Shown: piece by piece, positions 1-7,260 of the stretch
Layout of the letters: each line of letters opens with the position of its first letter
Position numbering within the stretch: the stretch's first letter is position 1
Origin: Prolixibacteraceae bacterium UBA6029
GTDB lineage: Bacteria; Bacteroidota; Bacteroidia; Bacteroidales; Prolixibacteraceae
Reading direction: 5' to 3'
Length of the DNA stretch: 41,782 bases
NCBI GenBank assembly: GCA_002429385.1
Contig: DIZL01000068.1
Location: 1 to 41,782, forward strand
The notes under the pieces: generated by a model
Databases searched by the model: none
What the model was told of the DNA's origin: nothing
Seen by the model: the letters and a program-made list of their open reading frames with translations, nothing else
Program-made: the position numbers and the translations under genes

Positions 1-47
1 TAAATGCGGATTTAAGGTATTTATACTAATAGTAATAATATAAAGCG

Positions 48-1202
48 TTGAAACAAACAATCTTTCCCAAAGAAATCATCAGGTTTTCGTTGGAGAGCCA
101 TTATTCCAGGTTTTCAAGTCAATCGAAGATAATTTACCTCTTAGTAATCGGACTGGCTATTGCCAGCTTGATAGCTTTACCTTTTGTAAAGGTTGATATT
201 ACAGTTCAATCGAGAGGAATTATCCGTTCACAATCAGAGCCAACCAGCATACAAGCTCCGGTTGCCGGACAAGTACAAAAGAACTTTATACACGAAAACA
301 TGAAAGTATCTGTTGGTGATACTTTGATCTGTCTAGCGCCTAAAAAGATCGAAGATCAATTGCTGATGCTTAAAGACCGGATCACCCTGTATTCAGTTTA
401 TATACATGATTTGGATAATTTGGTACATGGTGAAAACACAGCGATTCAAAGTAATTTGATGAAAAGCAGTTATTCTGAATACAATCAGAAATTGATGGAA
501 TACCAGATGCAGGTTGAAACCGCTGGTAAAGATTTTCAACGAACAAAAACGCTGTTCGAAAAAGAGGTGATTGCAGCCGCCGAGTTTGAGAAGAAAGAAA
601 TGGAATTGAATCAACTCATTAAAGAACGCGACTTTTACGTCAGTCAGAAAAAATCAGGCTGGCAACAGCAAATTTTTCAATATAAGACTGAGCTACAAAC
701 TCTAACCGATAGTCGTGATCAGCTCAGGTTTGAACAACGTTTTTATGTCGTGCTTGCTCCTGCCAATGGATATATCACAAATTTTAGCGGCATACAAGCA
801 GGAAGTTTTATATTTCCTAACCAGGTTGTTGCTACGATATCACCGACCGATAACTTAATTGTTGAATGTTATGTCAGTCCTAACGATATCGGATATTTAC
901 AATTAGGCAAGGATGCCACATTTCAGGTCGATGCCTACAATTATAACCAATGGGGGCTGGCTAATGGTGAGATTATTGACATTTCGAACCAACCTTATCA
1001 GGAAAAAGAATCGGTGTGTTTTAAAGTTAAATGCAGACTGAATCAGGATTATCTTTTCCTAAAATCAGGATATGAAGGAAAACTTAAAAACGGGTTGACA
1101 CTTACTTCCAGATTTCTGGTAAACCGCAGGAGTTTATACGACCTGCTGTTCGATAAAACCGATGATTGGCTAAATCCTAAAATCCTGACTGCAAATAATT
1201 AA
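48..1202 (+). CDS. HlyD-family membrane fusion protein (peptide exporter adaptor)
   Basis: This is a 384-residue periplasmic adaptor of a type I/ABC peptide exporter. One transmembrane helix at about residues 28-48 anchors it in the inner membrane. A biotinyl-lipoyl-like half follows (PVAGQVQ), then a long helical coiled-coil stretch at about 90-230, the second lipoyl half (VLAPANGYI) and a C-terminal beta domain, which is the usual HlyD order. The start is a TTG at 48, because in-frame stops lie just upstream at 33-38 and no ATG is available. The C39-peptidase ABC transporter begins 13 bp downstream, so the two are probably one operon. Two double-glycine peptides lie 2.6 kb further on and are the likely cargo. 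No outer membrane factor gene is visible in this window. Confidence 0.88.
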   Translation: MKQTIFPKEIIRFSLESHYSRFSSQSKIIYLLVIGLAIASLIALPFVKVDITVQSRGIIRSQSEPTSIQAPVAGQVQKNFIHENMKVSVGDTLICLAPKKIEDQLLMLKDRITLYSVYIHDLDNLVHGENTAIQSNLMKSSYSEYNQKLMEYQMQVETAGKDFQRTKTLFEKEVIAAAEFEKKEMELNQLIKERDFYVSQKKSGWQQQIFQYKTELQTLTDSRDQLRFEQRFYVVLAPANGYITNFSGIQAGSFIFPNQVVATISPTDNLIVECYVSPNDIGYLQLGKDATFQVDAYNYNQWGLANGEIIDISNQPYQEKESVCFKVKCRLNQDYLFLKSGYEGKLKNGLTLTSRFLVNRRSLYDLLFDKTDDWLNPKILTANN

Positions 1203-1215
1203 CACGATCCTTTTT

Positions 1216-3390
1216 ATGACCATCAAAATCAAACAACACGATATTACCGATTGCGGAGCAGCTTGTCTGGCATCGGTTTCAGCACATTACAACCTGAAAA
1301 TTCCTATTGCCCGAATCAGGCAATGGGCCGGAACTGATAAAAAAGGAACAAATGCCTGGGGACTCATAAAAGCAGCCGAAAAATTGGGTTTTTCAGCCAA
1401 AGGAGTGAAAGGCGAACTGGACGCAATGAAAGAGGCTCCATTACCTGCCATTGCTCACGTGGTAGTGAAAAAAGTATTGCAACATTACGTGGTGGTGTAT
1501 AAATTTACGAAAAGTTATGTAGAAATTATGGATCCAGGCGATGGACTTATACATCGGAAAACCCATGCTGAATTTGCCGAAGAGTGGACTGGAGTCCTTA
1601 TTTTGTTATCGCCCAATCAGGAATTTACAGCCCGCAACGAAAAAGTGCCTGTATTGGCCCGTTTCCGTTTTCTGCTTTATCCGCACCGTAAAATACTGGT
1701 TCAGGCATTGGTGGGTGCCATTATTTATACTGTGTTAGGCTTGTCAACTTCCATCTACATCCAAAAAATCACCGACTTTGTATTGCCCGACGGAAACCGT
1801 AACCTACTCAACCTGCTCAGCATAGGCATGGTAATTATTTTGGCGCTTCAAATAGTAATTGGTTCACTCCAATCTGTCTTTATACTGAAAACCGGACAAT
1901 TGATCGATGCCCGGTTGATATTGGGGTATTACAAACATTTGCTTCAGTTACCTCAACGCTTTTTCGATACCATGCGCACCGGCGAAATCATTTCGAGGAT
2001 CAACGATGCTGTCAAAATCCGGGCATTTATCAACGATACCATGATCAGCATTCTGGTCAACCTATTTATCGTCGTTTTCTCTTTTGTCCTGATGTTTATT
2101 TACAGCATGAAACTGGCCTTGATCATGGCGATTGTGATCCCACTTTATGCCCTGCTTTATTGGATTACCAACCAACTCAATAAAAAGAGGGAGCGCAAGA
2201 TCATGGAAAATGCAGCAGAGCTCGAAACACAACTGGTTGAGTCGCTCAACGCCATCAAAACCATCAAACAATTAAACCTTGAAAGTTTTAATAACCTGAA
2301 AACCGAAACCCGTTTTATGCGCTTGTTAGACAGTACCTACAAATCGGGTCTAAACAGTATTTTCACAGGAAATGCTTCTCAACTCATCACCCGGGCTTTT
2401 ACAATCGTGTTATTATGGGCCGGGAGTTACCTGGTGATTGCCCAAACTATAACCCCTGGTGAATTAATGTCATTTTATGCCCTCCTCGGGTATTTTACTA
2501 CACCAGTGAGTTCATTGATTGGTATGAACAAAACTATCCAAAATGCAACTATTGCTGCTGACCGTTTGTTCGAAATCATGGATCTTGAACGCGACGATGA
2601 GATTGAACATACCGTAGAACTCAATAAAAACTTGTTGGGAAACATCGCTTTCCGGAATGTCTCATTTAGTTATGGGACACGTACTGATGTTTTCGAAGAT
2701 TTTAACCTCGTACTGAAACAAGGCCAGTTAACTGCTATTATTGGCGAAAGCGGATCGGGAAAAAGCACCATCGCCGCGCTTATTCAGGGCATTTATCCAT
2801 TAAACAAAGGACAGATTTTAATAGGCGAGCTTAACATTCATTATGCCAGCCCCGAAAGCCTTCGTCGTTTGGTTGGTATTGTGCCACAAAACCTCGAACT
2901 GTTTGCCGGAAGTGTAATCGAAAACATAGCAGTGGGTGAAATGGTGCCCAACATGGAACTACTTTTTGCGGTGTGCAAACAATTGGATCTGATTGAGTTT
3001 ATTGAAAAACTACCCAATGGATTTGGTACGTACATAGGCGAACATGGAGCCACTTTATCTGGCGGACAACGGCAACGACTTGCCATTGCCCGTGCCCTAT
3101 ACCGACAGCCTGAAATACTAATTATGGACGAAGCAACATCGAACCTTGACTCCGAATCGGAACAGGCCGTGCTAACTACCATAAGGCAACTTGTGGCCGA
3201 TGGCAAAACAATTATCCTGATTGCCCACCGACTGAGCACTGTGATTGATGCTCATGAGATTATCGTGCTGAAAGAAGGCCAAATTTCTGAACAAGGAACT
3301 CACGAGGAATTGTACACGCAAAAAGGCTATTATTACCGGATGTGGCAACGGCAAATGCCGCTGGTAGCTACGAGACCTGTCAGGTTTTGA
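1216..3390 (+). CDS. Peptidase C39-containing ABC transporter, double-glycine peptide exporter
   Basis: This 724-residue exporter cleaves double-glycine leaders and exports the mature peptide. The N-terminal C39 peptidase has catalytic Cys13 (DCGAACL), His90 (LQHYVVV) and Asp106 (IMDPGDG). The membrane domain spans about residues 155-450. The nucleotide-binding domain has Walker A at 510-518 (GESGSGKST), signature LSGGQ at 614-618, Walker B Asp638/Glu639 and H-loop His671, so every catalytic element is present. The gene lies 13 bp after the HlyD gene and upstream of two GG-leader peptides, which are the natural substrates. The last codons (TRPVRF, then stop) are encoded by a mobile-type palindrome at 3373-3405, so the native C-terminus has probably been altered slightly after the ATPase fold ends. 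Confidence 0.94.
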   Translation: MTIKIKQHDITDCGAACLASVSAHYNLKIPIARIRQWAGTDKKGTNAWGLIKAAEKLGFSAKGVKGELDAMKEAPLPAIAHVVVKKVLQHYVVVYKFTKSYVEIMDPGDGLIHRKTHAEFAEEWTGVLILLSPNQEFTARNEKVPVLARFRFLLYPHRKILVQALVGAIIYTVLGLSTSIYIQKITDFVLPDGNRNLLNLLSIGMVIILALQIVIGSLQSVFILKTGQLIDARLILGYYKHLLQLPQRFFDTMRTGEIISRINDAVKIRAFINDTMISILVNLFIVVFSFVLMFIYSMKLALIMAIVIPLYALLYWITNQLNKKRERKIMENAAELETQLVESLNAIKTIKQLNLESFNNLKTETRFMRLLDSTYKSGLNSIFTGNASQLITRAFTIVLLWAGSYLVIAQTITPGELMSFYALLGYFTTPVSSLIGMNKTIQNATIAADRLFEIMDLERDDEIEHTVELNKNLLGNIAFRNVSFSYGTRTDVFEDFNLVLKQGQLTAIIGESGSGKSTIAALIQGIYPLNKGQILIGELNIHYASPESLRRLVGIVPQNLELFAGSVIENIAVGEMVPNMELLFAVCKQLDLIEFIEKLPNGFGTYIGEHGATLSGGQRQRLAIARALYRQPEILIMDEATSNLDSESEQAVLTTIRQLVADGKTIILIAHRLSTVIDAHEIIVLKEGQISEQGTHEELYTQKGYYYRMWQRQMPLVATRPVRF

Positions 3391-3405
3391 AAACCTGACA
3401 GGTCT
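3373..3405. repeat. REP-like palindrome overlapping the exporter stop codon
   Basis: Perfect inverted repeat with 16-bp arms (3373-3388 and 3390-3405; arm AGACCTGTCAGGTTTT) around one central base. The stop codon of the exporter (3388-3390) lies inside it. Palindromes of this kind are recurrent intergenic repeats in Bacteroidota. Here it may also act as a transcript-end hairpin. Confidence 0.8.
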
Positions 3406-3443
3406 AATAACACGGATAAACAACATCTTAAAATCAGTAAAAC

Positions 3444-3761
3444 ATGAACGCAATCAATCAATTGGAAAGAATCCAACGAATTATTAAGCTAATTAAGCTT
3501 GAGAAAACAGGTACACCCGAAGAATTTGCAAATAGTTTACAAATAGGCAAAAGGCGGCTATACGAACATTTAGACGATTTCAGGGAAATGGGAGTACAAA
3601 TAGATTATTCGAAACTGCGTAATACGTACTATTTCTCGAATGGGCATGAACTTGAACTCAGTTATTCACTTAAAGTAATCTCCAAAGAAAAAACAAAAGA
3701 AATTTTTGGTGGCTTTTCCCGCTTTAATATCCAGAGTGCTTTTTTTATGCACTGTACATAA
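3444..3761 (+). CDS. Small HTH protein in bacteriocin locus, putative regulator
   Basis: A 105-residue cytoplasmic protein with an N-terminal winged-helix/HTH_11-like segment at about residues 4-60 (ERIQRIIKLIKLEKTGTPEE, then FANSLQIGKRRLYEHLDDF). A short tail follows with no enzymatic or ligand-binding domain. The order helix, partially basic recognition helix, then YYF resembles the DNA-binding part of DeoR/WYL-type regulators, but the sensor half is missing. It sits between the exporter and the two GG-leader peptide genes, so local control of the peptide operon is a reasonable inference. The target is unknown. An attenuator-like set of stems lies directly downstream at 3766-3817. Confidence 0.7.
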   Translation: MNAINQLERIQRIIKLIKLEKTGTPEEFANSLQIGKRRLYEHLDDFREMGVQIDYSKLRNTYYFSNGHELELSYSLKVISKEKTKEIFGGFSRFNIQSAFFMHCT

Positions 3762-3765
3762 ATAC

Positions 3766-3817
3766 CTTAGCCCTAAGTTTAGTGCACAAAAACTTAGGCA
3801 GATTCCGAAAAGCCTAA
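3766..3817 (+). promoter_or_regulatory. Three mutually exclusive stems in the leader of the peptide operon
   Basis: Three stems share bases and cannot all form together. Stem A is CTTAG/CTAAG (3766-3770 with 3773-3777). Stem B is CCTAAGTTT/AAACTTAGG (3772-3780 with 3790-3798, 9 bp perfect). Stem C is TTAGGC/GCCTAA (3794-3799 with 3812-3817). This architecture is seen in attenuators. It begins 4 bp after the HTH stop and ends 36 bp before the first peptide start. Its regulatory function is inferred. Confidence 0.4.
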
Positions 3818-3853
3818 CGAATAGAGTAGGAAAATTATTTTAAATTTACAGCA

Positions 3854-4033
3854 ATGAAAGAGTTAGAAAAAAATGAATTAATGTGGGTTGATGGAGGAAT
3901 GCCAATGGCAACTTACATGAATGATGCGACCATAGCACAAAATGGAAAAATTTTAGGAGCCATCGGTGATGGTATTAGCACTGCAGCAGGTTTTGTTTGG
4001 GGATTTATAGACGGATTGTTTAATTTAAATTAA
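3854..4033 (+). CDS. Double-glycine leader peptide A, putative class IIb-like bacteriocin
   Basis: A 59-residue ORF beginning MKELEKNELMWVDGG. The EL..EL..V.GG pattern is a typical double-glycine leader, and cleavage after Gly15 would release a 44-residue peptide. The mature part is Gly-rich and hydrophobic with GxxxG motifs at 31-35 (GKILG), 46-50 (GFVWG) and 50-54 (GFIDG). Such motifs mediate helix pairing in two-peptide bacteriocins. A similar gene follows after 6 bp, and a C39 exporter with its adaptor lies upstream, so export and leader cleavage are well supported. The calculated side-chain charge of the mature part is about -2, unlike most cationic bacteriocins, so a signalling or other secreted-peptide role is possible. 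I recognise no named family. Confidence 0.8.
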   Translation: MKELEKNELMWVDGGMPMATYMNDATIAQNGKILGAIGDGISTAAGFVWGFIDGLFNLN

Positions 4034-4039
4034 AACAAT

Positions 4040-4216
4040 ATGCAAGCAATACATTTAAACTCAAATTCTATTATTAATCTAAATGATTCGGAACTAAAAC
4101 AAATTAACGGAGGTACAGTAGAATCAGGCTATGAAGCAGGTAAAGCTGTTGGAGCATACATCAGAAATATTATAGAGGGTGCAGGCATAGTCAATTTTTT
4201 TTATACATTATTTTAA
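4040..4216 (+). CDS. Double-glycine leader peptide B, putative partner bacteriocin
   Basis: A 58-residue ORF starting 6 bp after peptide A. The leader ends DSELKQINGG, with Gly-Gly at 24-25, giving a 33-residue mature peptide beginning TVESGYEAG. Two back-to-back GxxxG motifs are present (GYEAG at 30-34 and GKAVG at 34-38), followed by a hydrophobic aromatic C-terminus (IVNFFYTLF). The pair of short GG-leader peptides, each with GxxxG repeats and in adjacent genes, matches the organisation of class IIb two-peptide bacteriocins. Net charge is about -1. No lanthionine, radical-SAM or other modification enzyme is present nearby, so an unmodified peptide is expected. The antimicrobial role is inferred, not shown. 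Confidence 0.78.
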   Translation: MQAIHLNSNSIINLNDSELKQINGGTVESGYEAGKAVGAYIRNIIEGAGIVNFFYTLF

Positions 4217-4221
4217 TTATT

Positions 4222-4252
4222 AAAATCATGGAGACTATATCTCCATGATTTT
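4222..4252 (+). terminator. Stem-loop after the peptide pair
   Basis: Perfect 13-bp stem (4222-4234 AAAATCATGGAGA with 4240-4252 TCTCCATGATTTT) and a 5-base loop, starting 5 bp after the peptide B stop. The 3' arm itself ends in TTTT but no long U-tract follows. It could terminate or stabilise the peptide mRNA, leaving partial read-through into the CPBP gene. Confidence 0.65.
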
Positions 4253-4274
4253 CCATGCTTAAATATATATCATT

Positions 4275-4928
4275 TTGACAGAACTATTATCCTTTCTCAA
4301 AAATCCGGTCTACGCTCAAAATAAAAAACCTAATAGTAAGGAATTTATATCTCTCCTCATGATATATTTTTTAACAATCCTACCTTTGGGTTTTATTATA
4401 TATGCCTTTTGCAAGTTTTTCAATATCACCCACAAGGAAATAATATTAACGCCATGGATGAAATTACTCGTTGGAGTAATACTCGCTCCTATTTATGAGG
4501 AATTCATTTTCCGATCATTACTAAAGTTTAAGAAAATAAATATCTTACTATTTATCACTACCTTGTTTGGATTCATATTTTATAGCATTTCAAAATCACG
4601 AACGGAGGTAACAACATTCTTATCTATTTTTGTGCTTAGCTTTCTTTGCCTTCTAATTTTTACCTCAAGAACCCAGATCGAATCCTATATCTCTTCCCGG
4701 TTTAAGTATTTCTTTTATGCCTCGATTTTGTTATTTGGATTATTGCATGCAACTAATTTTACGGGAAATCTATATGCAATAATCGCTTTTTCGTTAATTT
4801 TAGGAAGCCCTCAACTGGTGTTAGGTGCAATTTTAGGTTATATTAGAATGAACTATGGTCTTGTTTATAGTATTCTTTTTCACATGATTGTAAATACTTC
4901 AATTGTTTTCTCATTATTAGGTAGCTAA
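4275..4928 (+). CDS. CPBP family intramembrane metalloprotease, candidate immunity protein
   Basis: A 217-residue multi-pass membrane protein of the CPBP (Abi) family of prenyl-endopeptidase-like intramembrane proteases. The motif EExxxR is at Glu75-Glu76-Arg80 (YEEFIFR). The second motif is FGLLHATN with His158, and the third is His203 with Asn207 (FHMIVN), so all putative zinc ligands and catalytic residues are kept. The first codon is probably TTG at 4275, since an in-frame stop lies at 4260-4262. The nearest ATG, at 4359, would remove 28 N-terminal residues. CPBP proteins are established self-immunity factors for several class II bacteriocins, and this one directly follows the peptide pair and its hairpin. 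That makes immunity the leading hypothesis, though peptide processing is also possible. Confidence 0.85.
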   Translation: MTELLSFLKNPVYAQNKKPNSKEFISLLMIYFLTILPLGFIIYAFCKFFNITHKEIILTPWMKLLVGVILAPIYEEFIFRSLLKFKKINILLFITTLFGFIFYSISKSRTEVTTFLSIFVLSFLCLLIFTSRTQIESYISSRFKYFFYASILLFGLLHATNFTGNLYAIIAFSLILGSPQLVLGAILGYIRMNYGLVYSILFHMIVNTSIVFSLLGS

Positions 4929-5022
4929 AAACATTTGCCCTGTCGTTGTAGATATCCTAGCTATACTATTTGTGTTGTGATTTTTTTCTCCATTTTTATG
5001 CACCCGTTACAATTAAAATCCT

Positions 5023-5053
5023 GTTGAACAGAATAGAAATATTCATACTTTTG
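5023..5053 (+). promoter_or_regulatory. Bacteroidota-type -33/-7 promoter of the second CPBP gene
   Basis: GTTG at 5023-5026, a 19-nt spacer, then TACTTTTG at 5046-5053. This is an exact match to the -7 consensus TAnnTTTG with the canonical spacing. The ATG of the frameshifted CPBP gene is 27 bp downstream, which supports that start and suggests transcription independent of the bacteriocin genes. Confidence 0.7.
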
Positions 5054-5080
5054 CTTTTCCCTTATCTGAAAATAACCACC

Positions 5081-5997
5081 ATGACTACAACCAAAACTCC
5101 GTCTAAAGTAAAGCCCTGGGCCAGAACCTTATTGATTATTTCTGCCTTTTTCATTGTTTTCGCCCTGTTTCAACTGCTTGGCTACCTGGTTATGGGACTC
5201 AATATGTCAGACATTTCTCTTCAAAGACTCCCCTACAGGAAACAGTCGTTGCCTTGTTCACGCTTGTAGGAACGTTCAGCGTTATTGGAATCTTTCGTCG
5301 TTTTATCGACAGGGAGAGTTTCCGCAGTATGGGGTTTTATCCCAAAGGAGTTCGCAAGGAAGTGATTCTTGGGCTTGGACTGGGCGCTTTGATCATGGCT
5401 GCCGGATTTGCCTCCCTTGTTTTTCTCAATGAAATTCAGTGGACTGGCACCAACGTGGTTCCGGGTAATCTTCTGCTGGGGGTATGTTTATTTGTGCTGG
5501 TAGCCTTTACCGAAGAGTTGTTCTTGCGGGGATATATCCTGAATAACCTTATGAAATCGATGAACAGGATGGTTGCTTTACTGATTTCATCTGTATTCTT
5601 TTCCCTGCTACACATAATGAACCCCAGCTTTTCGTGGTTCAGCTTTTTGAATATTCTACTTGCAGGTATTCTCCTTGGCTTGCCTTACATCTACACCAAA
5701 AGCCTCTGGCTTCCTATTGCCCTGCATTTCAGTTGGAATTTCTTCCAGGGAACGATCTTTGGATTTAACGTGAGCGGCCAGACGACCTATTCGCTTTTTA
5801 CCCAATCGAGGGTTGCTGATTCGATTTGGAATGGTGGCAAGTTTGGCTTCGAGGGTTCTGCTTTATCCGTTGTATTTCAAATTATTGCCATTACGGGTTT
5901 GTGGTGGTATTACAGCAAAAAGGAGGCGAAGTCGGTAAAGGAAGAAGAAACTATTACTCCTTCAACGAACGACCAAGGCAACCACCCCGCTAACTAA
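5081..5997 (+). pseudogene. Frameshifted CPBP family intramembrane metalloprotease
   Basis: The N-terminal part starts at ATG 5081 (MTTTKTPSKVKPWAR), followed by a membrane helix, and reads to a stop at 5269. Continuous CPBP homology resumes in the -1 frame from about 5224 (KTPLQETVVALFTLVG) and runs to 5997. One missing A in the run at 5223-5225 would restore a single protein of about 305 residues reading ISLQKTPLQETVV. The downstream part keeps EExxxR (TEELFLR), LLHIMN and HFSWN, so the catalytic core is intact. No classic slippery heptamer is visible, which makes programmed frameshifting unlikely. A true mutation or an assembly error at the A-run remains possible. The upstream promoter is intact. 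It is a paralogue of the CPBP gene at 4275, and may be a spare immunity gene. Confidence 0.75.
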
Positions 5998-6091
5998 CTG
6001 TAACTGATATAGCTTTGGGTTATTTGGGATTCAAGTTTTCAGTTCCAACCAGGACTTCGACAAAATGCCAGCGTAATTTACCTTCATGACC

Positions 6092-6331
6092 TCAAATTTT
6101 GGCGTAATTCAATTCGTGTTTGAAATCGAAAAGGCTTTCAAGGCTTAAATCTTCGTCCAGTTCCTCCCAGTGCAGACCTTCGCCCCATTGATCTATTTCA
6201 AATTTCAAGCGTTGCTCTGGTTTGGCATTTGCTAATCGGGCGAACCATGATATTGGATTTCCTATGATATGTCCACTGTCTAACTGTACATACATATTTT
6301 CATTGTCGAACCATACTTTTATTGCTTTCAT
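6092..6331 (-). CDS. DUF2442 domain-containing protein
   Basis: A 79-residue protein with the DUF2442 pattern: an N-terminal beta hairpin (VWFDNENMYVQLDSGHIIGN), then PISWFARLANAKPEQRLKFE and the IDQWGEGLHWEELDEDLSLE segment. DUF2442 proteins are usually paired with DUF4160 partners in modules resembling toxin-antitoxin loci. Here no partner is seen on either side, so the gene appears to be an orphan. It faces away from the CPBP pseudogene and ends 94 bp from it. The biochemical function of the family is unknown. Confidence 0.8.
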   Translation of the reverse strand: MKAIKVWFDNENMYVQLDSGHIIGNPISWFARLANAKPEQRLKFEIDQWGEGLHWEELDEDLSLESLFDFKHELNYAKI

Positions 6332-6774
6332 AAGAGAAAAAGAAAAACTTCATTCCAAACATTCTGAATAATTCGGGCATCACTTATTTCGTTTGAATAA
6401 CTACTCAACAAAAATAACTATTTTCTGTTGCTCCGCACCACCGGATATGCCTAAATCTACTATATTTAAATGACTCTGATTCTGAACAACTTTTACTCTT
6501 TCAGCGAACTACCCCTTATAATTAGATCGGCATAAAGCACATTGATTTTCGGGATGTATTCGGTTTCATCCGACATGATCCGGTTGAAGAGCATCTCTGC
6601 GGTCGCGGTTCCCATTTCGTAGGCATAATGGTCGACATAGGAAAGGTGCGTTTCGAAGATATCCAATCAATAACATTCATTGAAGCAACAACACATGGGA
6701 GGGTGAAATATCTTTACATAAGCAATATATGGAATACAAATTCCGTTAATGCTTATATTAAGAAGATAAATTCT
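6332..6774. other. Gap holding a lacI relic, otherwise unassigned
   Basis: The 443-bp stretch between the DUF2442 gene and the small secreted protein contains the LacI C-terminal relic at 6493-6650. The remaining flanks, 6332-6492 and 6651-6774, are AT-rich and show no gene or convincing promoter. Confidence 0.5.
6493..6650 (-). pseudogene. C-terminal relic of a LacI-family regulator
   Basis: About 52 codons on the minus strand can be read without interruption to a TAA at 6493. They encode HLSYVDHYAYEMG, then a segment ending ADLIIRGSSLKE. This is closely similar to the C-terminus of the complete LacI protein at 7261-8280, with both silent and amino-acid changes. Homology stops abruptly at about 6650, and the DNA-binding and most sugar-binding parts are absent. 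The nature of the differences suggests a once-functional diverged paralogue that was truncated, rather than a fresh duplication. On the plus strand it supplies spurious coding sequence upstream of the gene at 6775. Confidence 0.8.
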
Positions 6775-7218
6775 ATGAAATCCAAATTTAGAATATTATT
6801 GATGATTGGTCTTTTATTTCAATGTAATCAGGCCATTAGCCAACTTTACATTGGAAAATGGGAGCACATAAACAATGAAAATGAAAAGGTAATCATTGAA
6901 TTTATGAATAACTCCGAATATAAAATATCAATTCCCAAAAGGAATATTGTTGCAATTGAGAGACAAGATGGGCTTAAAATTGATACGAATTTAAAATATA
7001 CTATAGATAGCAGTACTAAACCCGCAAAGATTGATATTGTCTCAGGTTCCTCAGGAAAGATCTTACGAGGGATTATTGAATTCATTGATGCTGGAACCAT
7101 ACAGATGCAAATAAACCCCATCCCCAATGGTGAACGACCGCAAAAGTTTATACCTGATTCTGAAAATTATATAAAAGGTACAAGAACTTTTGAAAGTACA
7201 AAAACAGAAAACATTTAA
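6775..7218 (+). CDS. Small secreted lipocalin-like protein
   Basis: A 147-residue protein starting at ATG 6775 with a signal peptide (FRILLMIGLLFQCNQAISQ) and a predicted cleavage around residue 23. The mature part begins LYIGKWEHINNENEKVIIEF. The GxW start, the KPAKIDIVSGSSGK segment, the RGIIEF strand and the NGERPQKF end resemble lipocalin-like/TIGR03067-type small domains. The match is by pattern only, and function is unknown. An upstream in-frame start at 6628 exists, but it lies inside the lacI relic and would hide the signal peptide, so 6775 is preferred. Net composition is AT-rich compared with the flanking sus genes. Confidence 0.6.
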   Translation: MKSKFRILLMIGLLFQCNQAISQLYIGKWEHINNENEKVIIEFMNNSEYKISIPKRNIVAIERQDGLKIDTNLKYTIDSSTKPAKIDIVSGSSGKILRGIIEFIDAGTIQMQINPIPNGERPQKFIPDSENYIKGTRTFESTKTENI

Positions 7219-7260
7219 CACACTTTCCCAAAGTTGTCTATGTATTAAGATGATATTATG

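Noticed and set aside
5216..5226. Programmed -1 frameshift in the CPBP pseudogene
   Set aside because: No XXXYYYZ slippery heptamer or obvious downstream stimulator is present.
6628..6774. N-terminal extension of the small secreted protein
   Set aside because: It lies partly in the lacI relic, has no signal-like features, and the internal ATG at 6775 gives a clear signal peptide.
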